Assembly: GCA_902761395.1 (NCBI GenBank)
Contig: CACWKJ010000019.1
Location: forward strand, 1 to 11,469
Origin: an uncultured Elusimicrobium sp.
GTDB lineage: Bacteria > Elusimicrobiota > Endomicrobiia > Endomicrobiales > Endomicrobiaceae
Direction of reading: 5' to 3'
DNA: 11,469 bases
Shown here: positions 1 through 4,861 of the stretch, piece by piece
Numbering within the stretch: position 1 is the first letter of the stretch
Layout: every line of letters begins with the position of its first letter
Position numbers and translations under genes: made by a program
The notes under the pieces: generated by a model
Database searches by the model: none
Told to the model about the DNA's origin: nothing
Seen by the model: only the letters and a program-made list of their open reading frames with translations

Positions 1-10
1 TAGAATATAT

Positions 11-44
11 AAAAGAGCAGAGATTTTTTTCTCTGCTCTTTTTT
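11..44 (+). terminator. Rho-independent terminator of an off-window gene
   Basis: A perfect 12-bp stem (11-22 with 31-42) closes a T-rich loop at 23-30 and runs into a T tract ending at 44. Only + strand genes are seen nearby, so it most likely ends transcription of a gene lying left of the window. It is a near twin of the terminator at 1065-1096 after the beta-barrel gene. Confidence 0.85.
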
Positions 45-50
45 ATGTAT

Positions 51-84
51 GTCATTGCGAGGCAACTTGTTGTCGTGGCAATCC
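51..84. repeat. Palindromic intergenic repeat, type 1
   Basis: The element begins GTCATTGCGAGG and ends GTGGCAATCC. ATTGC near its left end pairs with GCAAT near its right end, and an inner GGCAAC pairs with GTTGTC (one G-T pair). Dispersed repeats of this look occur between genes in several bacterial groups. A degenerate relative lies at 1103-1129. Confidence 0.6.
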
Positions 85-94
85 ATAGTCCTTT

Positions 95-120
95 GTCATC
101 CCGCACTTGATGCGGGATCT
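95..120. repeat. Palindromic intergenic repeat, type 2
   Basis: ATCCCGCA (98-105) and TGCGGGAT (111-118) form a perfect 8-bp hairpin around a 5-nt loop, preceded by GTC. A second copy at 1021-1046 keeps the frame GTCATCCCG...CTTGAT...CGGGATC, with changes inside the stem that largely preserve pairing. Confidence 0.7.
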
Positions 121-129
121 CGTTGTTCG

Positions 130-191
130 TTGTCATTCCGGACTCCGATCCGGAATCTATAAAAAATTTGTGCCGCAGGCACTCCGAAAAC
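130..191. repeat. 62-bp direct repeat, copy 1 (palindrome type 3 plus tail)
   Basis: The left half is a hairpin with ATTCCGGA and TCCGGAAT arms. The right half carries a second small hairpin, GTGCC/GGCAC around GCA. The whole 62 bp recurs at 1142-1202 in the same orientation, differing by one base in a T run. The two copies bracket the beta-barrel gene. Confidence 0.8.
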
Positions 192-238
192 ATTTAAACC
201 TTTCAAGTATTCAACTAAAATATTTTGTGCTTTTTTCG

Positions 239-267
239 TTGACATTGTCGTCTAAAAAATATAAAAT
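239..267 (+). promoter_or_regulatory. Sigma-70-type promoter of the beta-barrel gene
   Basis: A perfect -35 TTGACA (239-244) is followed after exactly 17 bp by TAAAAT (262-267). Transcription would start near 274, giving a leader of about 70 nt that contains the hairpin at 290-315. The same box pair with the same spacing stands before porG (9635-9663). The match is seen in the sequence; activity is inferred. Confidence 0.8.
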
Positions 268-289
268 ATTTGCATAATTATTTTGAAAC

Positions 290-315
290 TTAAGCCGAAA
301 AAAATTTCGGCTTAA
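290..315 (+). promoter_or_regulatory. 5'-leader hairpin upstream of the beta-barrel gene
   Basis: TTAAGCCGAAA (290-300) and TTTCGGCTTAA (305-315) pair perfectly over 11 bp around an AAAA loop. No T tract follows, so it is not a simple terminator. It lies between the predicted transcription start (about 274) and the AGGAG ribosome site (328-332), which is left free. An mRNA-stabilising role, as known for ompA leaders, is one possibility. Confidence 0.65.
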
Positions 316-345
316 AATAAAAATAAAAGGAGAAAAAAGAAAAAA

Positions 346-999
346 ATGAAAAAAAGTTTATTGGCAGTTTTGTTGGCAGTAGCAATGGTAGCACCTGTAT
401 TTGCAGCAGAAAAAGACATGTGGGTAGGAGGAAGTTTCGGGTATGCTTCCGCTAATATTGATTTATATGATGGAGCCAGAACTGCATCTTCAACATCATG
501 GTCTGTTGCACCGGAATTCGGTTGGACCATAGTTGATAGATGGGATATCGGTTTGGACTTTGAGTATTCTTCAGGAGTAACTACCAAAGTTTATGGCTTG
601 GATCTTGGTAAAACATCCGGTTTTGTACCTTTTGAAGGATATATGTCTGCTGATGCTAAAACAACAGCAATAGCACCTTTTGTAAGATACTATTTAGCAA
701 AGGTAGCAGGTGTCGATATTATTTTGAAAGGTTCTTTTTTCTATGCAAAAACAGATCTTGATATTATAGATCTTGGTATACCTACCATAGGTGTTACCGG
801 TTACGGAATAAGTATTGCTCCTATAATTTCTTACACTATAAACGAATCGTGGTCAATCGGTGCAAAACTTAACTTTGCAGAACTCACATATGTTCATGTA
901 GATATAGATGAAGATATTTTTAAGCTTAAAGCAGACGAATTTGGTTTTAACTTGAACGATGGTTCATTAATAAGTGTAGGTTTCTCATACCACTTCTAA
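346..999 (+). CDS. Outer-membrane beta-barrel protein, small porin-like
   Basis: The 217-residue protein has a textbook Sec signal peptide: KK at residues 2-3, a hydrophobic core at 5-16, then PVFAA with cleavage expected around residue 20-21. The rest alternates polar and hydrophobic/aromatic residues in short strands separated by Gly/Asp-rich turns. It ends in VGFSYHF, whose terminal Phe fits the C-terminal signal read by the BAM outer-membrane assembly machine. Length fits an 8-10 strand barrel of the OmpA-like/OMP_b-brl type. The function (structural, adhesion or small pore) cannot be read from the sequence. AGGAG lies 13 nt before ATG, slightly long, but no better start follows. It is a single-gene unit with its own consensus promoter, leader hairpin and terminator, which suggests high expression. 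It is flanked by 61-62 bp direct repeats. Confidence 0.85.
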   Translation: MKKSLLAVLLAVAMVAPVFAAEKDMWVGGSFGYASANIDLYDGARTASSTSWSVAPEFGWTIVDRWDIGLDFEYSSGVTTKVYGLDLGKTSGFVPFEGYMSADAKTTAIAPFVRYYLAKVAGVDIILKGSFFYAKTDLDIIDLGIPTIGVTGYGISIAPIISYTINESWSIGAKLNFAELTYVHVDIDEDIFKLKADEFGFNLNDGSLISVGFSYHF

Positions 1000-1006
1000 T
1001 AAATTT

Positions 1007-1020
1007 ACCGCATTAGCGGT
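1007..1020 (+). other. Small GC hairpin after the beta-barrel stop
   Basis: ACCGC (1007-1011) pairs with GCGGT (1016-1020) around ATTA, 7 nt after the stop codon. No T tract follows. It may protect the mRNA 3' end or be part of the adjoining palindromic repeat. Confidence 0.4.
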
Positions 1021-1046
1021 GTCATCCCGGGCTTGATCCGGGATCC
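1021..1046. repeat. Palindromic intergenic repeat, type 2, second copy
   Basis: GTCATCCCGG...CTTGAT...CCGGGATCC folds as a hairpin with one G-T pair at its tip. It matches the copy at 95-120 in its ends and loop but differs in the inner stem, as expected for a repeat family kept by structure. Confidence 0.65.
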
Positions 1047-1064
1047 ATAAAAAATATATAAAAG

Positions 1065-1096
1065 AGAGCAGAAGATTTTTCTTCTGCTCTTTTTTT
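1065..1096 (+). terminator. Rho-independent terminator of the beta-barrel gene
   Basis: AGAGCAGAAG (1065-1074) pairs perfectly with CTTCTGCTCT (1081-1090) around a 6-nt T-rich loop, and a run of seven T (1090-1096) follows. It lies 65 bp after the stop codon at 999. Relative to the terminator at 11-44 an extra A-T pair has been added to both arms, so the two copies covary. Confidence 0.9.
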
Positions 1097-1102
1097 ATAT
1101 CC

Positions 1103-1129
1103 GTTATTGCAAGACAAACGAAGCAATCC
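1103..1129. repeat. Palindromic intergenic repeat, type 1, degenerate copy
   Basis: GTTATTGCAAGACAAACG followed by AAGCAATCC resembles the element at 51-84, with the ATTGC/GCAAT arms kept and the middle shortened. It sits just after a terminator, as the first copy does. Confidence 0.45.
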
Positions 1130-1141
1130 ATATCTTTTCCA

Positions 1142-1202
1142 TTGTCATTCCGGACTCCGATCCGGAATCTATAAAAAATTGTGCCGCAGGCACTCCGAAA
1201 AC
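1142..1202. repeat. 61-bp direct repeat, copy 2 (palindrome type 3 plus tail)
   Basis: Same sequence and orientation as 130-191 apart from one T fewer after the A run. It includes the ATTCCGGA/TCCGGAAT hairpin and the GTGCC/GGCAC hairpin. The copies are 1,012 bp apart, so recombination between them could delete or multiply the beta-barrel gene (inference). Confidence 0.8.
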
Positions 1203-1204
1203 TT

Positions 1205-1236
1205 TTCACCCATTCACCCATTCACCTCTTCACCTG
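1205..1236. repeat. 8-bp tandem array TTCACCYN, four units
   Basis: TTCACC starts at 1205, 1213, 1221 and 1229, exactly 8 bp apart, with the last two bases of each unit CA, CA, TC and TG. The + strand is almost wholly pyrimidine plus A. It is intergenic and directly follows the 61-bp repeat. Confidence 0.75.
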
Positions 1237-1252
1237 TCTTTCCATCGTTGTC

Positions 1253-1290
1253 ATTTCCATCCCTCCATACTTCTATCCCTCCATACCTCA
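1253..1290. repeat. Second 8/16-bp-period pyrimidine array before tatD
   Basis: ATCCCTCCATAC occurs at 1259-1270 and again at 1275-1286, 16 bp apart. Reading in 8-bp steps from 1253 gives units of the form NYYTYCYAT-like composition. It ends just before the tatD extended -10 element. Confidence 0.6.
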
Positions 1291-1294
1291 AAAA

Positions 1295-1303
1295 TGGTAT
1301 AAT
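1295..1303 (+). promoter_or_regulatory. Extended -10 promoter of tatD
   Basis: TGGTATAAT matches the extended -10 consensus TGNTATAAT perfectly. No good -35 is visible at the usual distance, which this promoter class tolerates. The start would be near 1310, about 28 nt before the tatD ATG. Confidence 0.7.
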
Positions 1304-1337
1304 ATTAAACCATAAAATAATAATCGGAGAAAAAATA

Positions 1338-2102
1338 ATGTTAATAGATTCTCATGCACATACTACCGATGCACATTTTGATGCCGACAGACAAGAAGTG
1401 TTAAACAGAGCATTCAGCAGCGGACTAAAATATATTTTGGAAGTAGGTTGCGAACCTCCGTTATGGGATAAGGTAGCAGAACTTTCCAAACAGGAAAAAA
1501 TTTATTCCATGTTCGGCTTGCATCCTCAAGATGCAGACAAATTTAATGAAGAACTTTTTAATAAATTAAAATCTTTGTTAAGTGACAAAAAATGTGTTGC
1601 TGTCGGTGAAATCGGTCTTGATTATCATTACGAAGGTTACGATAAACAGTTACAAAAAGAACTTTTTGTTAAACAAATAAACTTGGCACTTGAAATAAAT
1701 AAACCTATATGTGTACATTGTAGAGATGCTTACGATGATATGGTGGAAATATTTAAAACATTTAAACAGTTGCCTAAGGGTGTAATACATTGTTTTTCTG
1801 GCAGTTACGAACAGGCAAAAGTTGTTGTTGATATGGGCTTTTTAATCGGTATAGACGGACCGTGCACTTATCCGAAAAGCAATAAACTAAAAAGAGTTAT
1901 AGAAAATGTTCCGTTAGACAAAATTTTGGTTGAAACCGATTGTCCGTATCTTGCACCGCAATTGTACAGGGGAACAAGAAACGAACCTTCTTACGTTGTT
2001 GAAGTTGCAAAAAAGATAGCGGAAGTAAAATGTGTTCCGTTTGAAGATGTTTGTAATATAACGACAAACAACACAATAAAGTTGTATAATTTAGAAGATT
2101 AG
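1338..2102 (+). CDS. tatD: TatD-family metal-dependent DNase
   Basis: This 254-residue amidohydrolase-fold protein has the full TatD metal set: H6 and H8 in IDSHAH, E91 in VGEIGLDYH, H127 in PICVHCRD, H151 in VIHCFSGS and D201 in LVETDCPYL. Family members are cytoplasmic metal-dependent nucleases (3'-5' exonuclease, deoxyribonuclease) linked to DNA repair and quality control; the protein is not part of Tat export. Length is normal. The ATG at 1338 is chosen because GGAGA (1326-1330) lies 7 nt before it and MLIDSHAH is the usual N-terminus. The open frame continues upstream to 1107, but that part encodes intergenic repeats. The promoter is at 1295-1303. The last codons (encoding LED, then stop) merge into an 8-bp repeat array. 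The radical SAM gene downstream is a known partner of this family. Confidence 0.95.
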   Translation: MLIDSHAHTTDAHFDADRQEVLNRAFSSGLKYILEVGCEPPLWDKVAELSKQEKIYSMFGLHPQDADKFNEELFNKLKSLLSDKKCVAVGEIGLDYHYEGYDKQLQKELFVKQINLALEINKPICVHCRDAYDDMVEIFKTFKQLPKGVIHCFSGSYEQAKVVVDMGFLIGIDGPCTYPKSNKLKRVIENVPLDKILVETDCPYLAPQLYRGTRNEPSYVVEVAKKIAEVKCVPFEDVCNITTNNTIKLYNLED

Positions 2103-2129
2103 AAGAATAGAAGATTGGAAGAATGGAAG
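2094..2129. repeat. 8-bp tandem array GAAGAWTR, four and a half units
   Basis: GAAG begins at 2094, 2102, 2110, 2118 and 2126, exactly every 8 bp, followed by ATTA, AATA, ATTG and AATG. The alternation of ATT and AAT suggests an underlying 16-bp unit. The array starts inside the last codons of tatD. It is purine-rich on the + strand and faces an inverted counterpart at 2188-2219. Confidence 0.8.
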
Positions 2130-2153
2130 CTAAGCGGAAAATTAAATAATAAC

Positions 2154-2174
2154 AAAATTTGCAAAGCAAATTTT
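2154..2174. repeat. AT-rich inverted repeat after tatD
   Basis: AAAATTTGC (2154-2162) and GCAAATTTT (2166-2174) form a perfect 9-bp stem around AAA. The 3' arm ends in TTTT, but the following ACAAC weakens the case for a terminator. It sits in the loop of the larger inverted pair made by the 8-bp arrays. Confidence 0.5.
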
Positions 2175-2187
2175 ACAACTTAACATC

Positions 2188-2219
2188 TAATCTTCAAATC
2201 TTCCAATCCTCAAATCTTC
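2188..2219. repeat. 8-bp tandem array, inverted copy (NAATCYTC)
   Basis: Four 8-bp units end in CTTC, CTTC, CCTC and CTTC at 2195, 2203, 2211 and 2219. On the - strand they read GAAGATTT, GAGGATTG, GAAGATTT and GAAGATTA, the same family as 2094-2129. The two arrays could pair into a long imperfect hairpin. Confidence 0.75.
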
Positions 2220-2220
2220 C

Positions 2221-2239
2221 AAAAATACGGAGTATTTTT
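2221..2239 (+). other. Hairpin just before the radical SAM ribosome site
   Basis: AAAAATAC (2221-2228) pairs with GTATTTTT (2232-2239) around GGA, and AAGGAG (2241-2246) follows at once. It could be a weak terminator after tatD or a structure affecting initiation of the next gene. The sequence alone does not decide. Confidence 0.4.
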
Positions 2240-2252
2240 TAAGGAGTTTAGT

Positions 2253-2858
2253 ATGGCACAGTATTCTTATGTATATGCAAACAATTTGTATCTTAATATA
2301 ACCAACCGTTGTATGATGGCTTGTCCTTACTGCATAAAACACAAATGGGCAGGAAAATTCAGGGGAAATTCTTTAAGATTAGATAAAGAACCTACTGTTG
2401 AACAGGTTATAGAATCTATAGGCGACCCCACAAAGTACGGTGAAATAATATTTTGCGGTTACGGAGATGCTCTAATAAGGTTACCGGAAGTTATAGAAAT
2501 ATCCAAATGGTTAAAAAGTAAAAATGTAACCGTAAGAATAAACACTGCCGGTCTTGCCAACAGATATTACGGTAAAAACATATTACCGCAACTTAAAGGT
2601 TTAATAGATGTCATTTCAATAAGTCTTAACGGTTCAAATCCGCAGGAACATAACAAAATAAATAATCCTATGTTTAAAGAAGAATCGTTTAACGAAATTT
2701 TAAAGTTTGCGCAAGCCGCAAAAGAATATATTCCCACCGTAGTTGTTACGGCGGTGGAACTTCCCGGACTTGATGTATCGAAAGTTAAAGAAGTAGTAAA
2801 ACCGTTAGGGGTACACTTTAGAGTAAGACCGTATTTAGACGAGTATGAAGAATATTGA
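2253..2858 (+). CDS. TatD-associated radical SAM protein
   Basis: The 201-residue protein carries the radical SAM cluster motif CMMACPYC (C20, C24, C27), which binds a [4Fe-4S] cluster and S-adenosylmethionine. EIIFCGYGDALIR (about 65-78) occupies the SAM-binding GGE-like position. Such enzymes generate a 5'-deoxyadenosyl radical, but the substrate here is unknown. Size, sequence style and position directly after tatD fit the TatD family-associated radical SAM family (TIGR04038, from memory). It is short for the superfamily, so only a partial TIM barrel is expected, with no extra cluster domain. AAGGAG lies 6 nt before ATG. Its stop overlaps the next gene by 14 nt, which implies translational coupling with the YabE-like protein. 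Radical SAM membership is near certain; the subfamily is probable. Confidence 0.88.
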   Translation: MAQYSYVYANNLYLNITNRCMMACPYCIKHKWAGKFRGNSLRLDKEPTVEQVIESIGDPTKYGEIIFCGYGDALIRLPEVIEISKWLKSKNVTVRINTAGLANRYYGKNILPQLKGLIDVISISLNGSNPQEHNKINNPMFKEESFNEILKFAQAAKEYIPTVVVTAVELPGLDVSKVKEVVKPLGVHFRVRPYLDEYEEY

Positions 2859-3678
2859 GATAAAAAAGTTTGTCAGACTTTTATATATTCCGATAATAAT
2901 TTTATTAATAACTTTTATATTAAATACAAACTCTGTACTGTCTAAAAAAAGTTGTATTATGGTTGATGGTAAAATCATACTGATACAGTACGACAAAAAT
3001 AAAATATTAAAAGATATTTTACAGGATAACGACATAACATTAGGTGAAAACGATATTGTATATTCTCCTTTGGATAAACCTGTAAAACCGAACTCAAAAA
3101 TAAAAATAGTAAGAGTGAACAAAGTAAAATCGAAAACGGCAAGCAAAACGGATTTCAGACCTACATGGCACAAAATATACAATTCGAACTTAAGAAAAGT
3201 TGAATTGCAAAAAGGTATAGTAAAATATACCGATTCGGACATAACACAAGTTTTTCACGATTCGAAATTGGAAAGTATTGTATACGATAAACAGTTGTCA
3301 TATTCAATAAGTTTTTACAGATTGTTGTTGTTGGACAAAAATAATAACATAGAAAAAATATACGATTTATCCAAAGCCAAAAGAATGAAAATGGTGGCAA
3401 CGGCATATTATCCGGGAGATCCTTTAGCCTGGAAAGACGGAACAATAACTTTTTTAGGACAAAAAATGCAACGAGGTATTGTTGCGGTTGACCCGAAAGT
3501 TATACCGTTAAGAACAAGACTGTATATTTCCGGTTACGGTTACGGATATGCAGGTGATACGGGTTCTGCGATAAAAGGTGACAGAATAGATTTGGGCGTA
3601 AATAATGCCGAAGAAGAAAAGTCGTGGATGTTTAGAGAAGTTACGGTATATATTCTTGAAAAATCCAATACTTGGTAA
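2845..3678 (+). CDS. YabE-like 3D-domain protein, membrane-anchored, probable cell-wall hydrolase
   Basis: The 277 residues begin with a basic segment and one hydrophobic helix (about 11-28), a signal anchor or uncleaved signal. Residues about 39-92 (VDGK...KILKDILQDNDITLGENDIVY...) resemble the DUF348/YabE ubiquitin-like repeat. Residues about 94-178 sit where a G5 domain is expected but match it only loosely. From VATAYYPGDP (184-192) to the end is a 3D domain with its three aspartates: VDP (D216), GDTG (D238) and RIDLG (D249). 3D domains share the double-psi barrel of MltA-type lytic transglycosylases, so peptidoglycan cleavage outside the inner membrane is likely. It overlaps the radical SAM gene by 14 nt and is followed by the aldolase gene 9 nt later. 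In Firmicutes, yabE lies beside the tatD homologue yabD, which matches this context. Confidence 0.82.
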   Translation: MKNIEIKKFVRLLYIPIIILLITFILNTNSVLSKKSCIMVDGKIILIQYDKNKILKDILQDNDITLGENDIVYSPLDKPVKPNSKIKIVRVNKVKSKTASKTDFRPTWHKIYNSNLRKVELQKGIVKYTDSDITQVFHDSKLESIVYDKQLSYSISFYRLLLLDKNNNIEKIYDLSKAKRMKMVATAYYPGDPLAWKDGTITFLGQKMQRGIVAVDPKVIPLRTRLYISGYGYGYAGDTGSAIKGDRIDLGVNNAEEEKSWMFREVTVYILEKSNTW

Positions 3679-3687
3679 GGTGAAAAA

Positions 3688-4248
3688 ATGATAAAAGATA
3701 TGATATTGTTCGGTAAAATTTTGTATGAACAAGGGTTAAATCATTCTCATTCAGGTAATATAAGTGTAAGAGACGGTAACGAAATATTAATAAAAAGACA
3801 CGGTGCAATGTTGGGCTATCTTACAAAAAAAGATATTGTCAGAATAAATTTGAATAACGACAAAAAAGATAAACTTGCATCACTCGAAGCTAAAGTTCAC
3901 AGAGCAATATATTTGAAAAATTCCGAAATTAAAGCTATCGCTCACGGCCACACAATATATGCTACGGTGTTATCGTTACATAATAAAATTATAAAACCTA
4001 CAGACAGCGAAGGTCAGCTTTATTTACCGCAAATTCCCGTACTTGATTGTAAAGAAACTATAGGTTCGGATGAAGTGGCAAAAAAGATTCCCGAACTTAT
4101 ATCAAAATACAAATGTGCAATTATAAAAGGGCATGGCGCTTTTGCCGCAGGTAAAAATTTGGAACAGGCAAGCATGTATCTTTCCGTAATAGAAAATGCA
4201 TCGAAAATTTTATATTTGAGTAAAGTATATAAACAATTCAGCCGATAA
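3688..4248 (+). CDS. Class II aldolase/adducin-family protein
   Basis: The 186-residue protein has the class II aldolase layout: SGNIS (22-26) for phosphate/substrate contact, a likely catalytic glutamate E67 in SLEAKVHRAIY, and zinc ligands H86 and H88 in AHGHTIYA with H149 in IIKGHGAFA. Relatives are fuculose-1-phosphate aldolase, ribulose-5-phosphate 4-epimerase and methylthioribulose-1-phosphate dehydratase (MtnB). It is somewhat shorter than most and the substrate cannot be named. Its ribosome site (TAAGGTG, 3676-3682) overlaps the stop codon of the 3D gene, so the two are probably cotranscribed. No sugar kinase, isomerase or methionine-salvage gene is adjacent, which would otherwise have pointed to a pathway. 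Confidence 0.85.
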   Translation: MIKDMILFGKILYEQGLNHSHSGNISVRDGNEILIKRHGAMLGYLTKKDIVRINLNNDKKDKLASLEAKVHRAIYLKNSEIKAIAHGHTIYATVLSLHNKIIKPTDSEGQLYLPQIPVLDCKETIGSDEVAKKIPELISKYKCAIIKGHGAFAAGKNLEQASMYLSVIENASKILYLSKVYKQFSR

Positions 4249-4280
4249 AATTAACATTATGAAAAGTATGTAAAATTTTA

Positions 4281-4286
4281 TATAAT
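4281..4286 (+). promoter_or_regulatory. Probable -10 element before the unknown gene at 4321
   Basis: TATAAT is a perfect -10 box 34 bp before the ATG at 4321, in the only sizeable gap (72 bp) between the aldolase and dnaX groups. The best -35 at 17-18 bp spacing is poor (TTATGA at 4257), and TTAACA at 4251 is too far. It would open the run that leads to dnaX. Confidence 0.5.
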
Positions 4287-4320
4287 GCATATTGAAAATA
4301 TTTGGTAAAGTGCGATTAAA

Positions 4321-4860
4321 ATGCAGATAACATTAAAACCCGTAAAATCTTCGACAAAAGTATTTAAATTTTTAGAAAAAAAAGGCTTGATTTCCGTACT
4401 GAAACCTACGGATAAAGCTCTTAAAACAAGAACAAAAACAGGAACGGTTGATATATTATATACATCAAATAAAAGGTTCGGTTCGCACAGATTGATGTGT
4501 ATAGGTAAAAGAACAAAAAAAGTTCAACTGTGTTACCATTTTGATAACGAAGATTTTATATTTATAAATCCGGGAAATATTGATTATCAGAAACTTTACT
4601 TGGTGTTTGCTTTAGACAAAATAGATGTTTTCAGTAAGAAATTGTCTGAAAATTTGTTAAGCAGTAAAGATTTTGTAGCCGTTGAAATTGTTTATAATGA
4701 TCCGAATTTAAGTTTTTTTACAATGTTGAAAAAGACAGTTCATTGTGAAGTCGTTAAAGACGAAGATAAGCAACATCCGGTATTTTTTGTTACCGAATCT
4801 TCTGACTTAAAAAATAACAAAATTAAACATAAAGATTTAACTATAACGGTGGGAGATTAA
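4321..4860 (+). CDS. Conserved-looking hypothetical protein, 179 aa, unrecognised
   Basis: I do not recognise this protein. It is soluble, lysine-rich and basic in its first 70 residues (for example KALKTRTKTGTVDI and GKRTKKVQLCYHF), then more acidic, with no signal peptide or membrane helix. Alternating hydrophobic residues (VDILYTS, VQLCYHF, DFIFINPG, DFVAVEIVYNDP) suggest a mainly beta fold. The only cysteines are C61 in LMCIG, one in QLCYHF and one in VHCEV, with no metal-binding spacing. No clear Shine-Dalgarno precedes ATG (only GGTAAAGTG about 8-16 nt upstream). Codon usage matches its neighbours and the frame is long and intact, so it is a real gene. The next gene starts 1 nt after its stop, and that gene's ribosome site (GGGAG) lies inside this reading frame, so the two are almost surely expressed together. 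Confidence 0.75.
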   Translation: MQITLKPVKSSTKVFKFLEKKGLISVLKPTDKALKTRTKTGTVDILYTSNKRFGSHRLMCIGKRTKKVQLCYHFDNEDFIFINPGNIDYQKLYLVFALDKIDVFSKKLSENLLSSKDFVAVEIVYNDPNLSFFTMLKKTVHCEVVKDEDKQHPVFFVTESSDLKNNKIKHKDLTITVGD

Positions 4861-4861
4861 A

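Larger units (their letters stand above)
1..345. other. Gene-free stretch left of the beta-barrel gene
   Basis: No open frame here looks like a gene. In order it holds a terminator (11-44), three different palindromic repeats (51-84, 95-120, 130-191), about 45 bp of plain AT-rich DNA, a consensus promoter (239-267) and a leader hairpin (290-315). A minus-strand frame that crosses 312-587 is antisense to the beta-barrel gene and is not credible. Confidence 0.75.
1000..1337. other. Gene-free stretch between beta-barrel gene and tatD
   Basis: It contains a small hairpin (1007-1020), a type 2 palindrome (1021-1046), a terminator (1065-1096), a degenerate type 1 repeat (1103-1129), the second long direct repeat (1142-1202), two 8-bp-period pyrimidine arrays (1205-1236 and 1253-1290) and the tatD promoter (1295-1303). 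An open frame from 1107 runs through into tatD, but its first 77 codons are translated repeat DNA, not protein. Confidence 0.75.

Noticed and set aside
312..587. Minus-strand 91-codon frame opposite the beta-barrel start
   Set aside because: It is antisense to a clear gene and ends in a poly-Phe/Leu run copied from the A-rich ribosome-site region.
51..1202. CRISPR-like or insertion-sequence interpretation of the repeats
   Set aside because: The repeats are few, of different types and irregularly spaced, with no spacers, cas genes or transposase.
985..1221. Minus-strand 78-codon frame over the intergenic repeats
   Set aside because: Its peptide is the translation of palindromic repeats and terminator DNA, a known source of false proteins; it has no ribosome site or family resemblance.
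1107..1337. 77-codon upstream extension of the tatD reading frame
   Set aside because: It translates terminator-proximal repeats and pyrimidine arrays, lies upstream of the predicted promoter at 1295-1303, and the ATG at 1338 has a good ribosome site and the usual TatD N-terminus.
2154..2174. Terminator call for the AT-rich hairpin after tatD
   Set aside because: The stem is perfect but nearly all A-T, and no T tract follows beyond the arm itself, so it is listed only as an inverted repeat.
2835..3242. Minus-strand 135-codon frame with hydrophobic segments
   Set aside because: It is the antisense shadow of the 3D-domain gene; its hydrophobicity reflects AT-rich codons read backwards, and no start signal is present.
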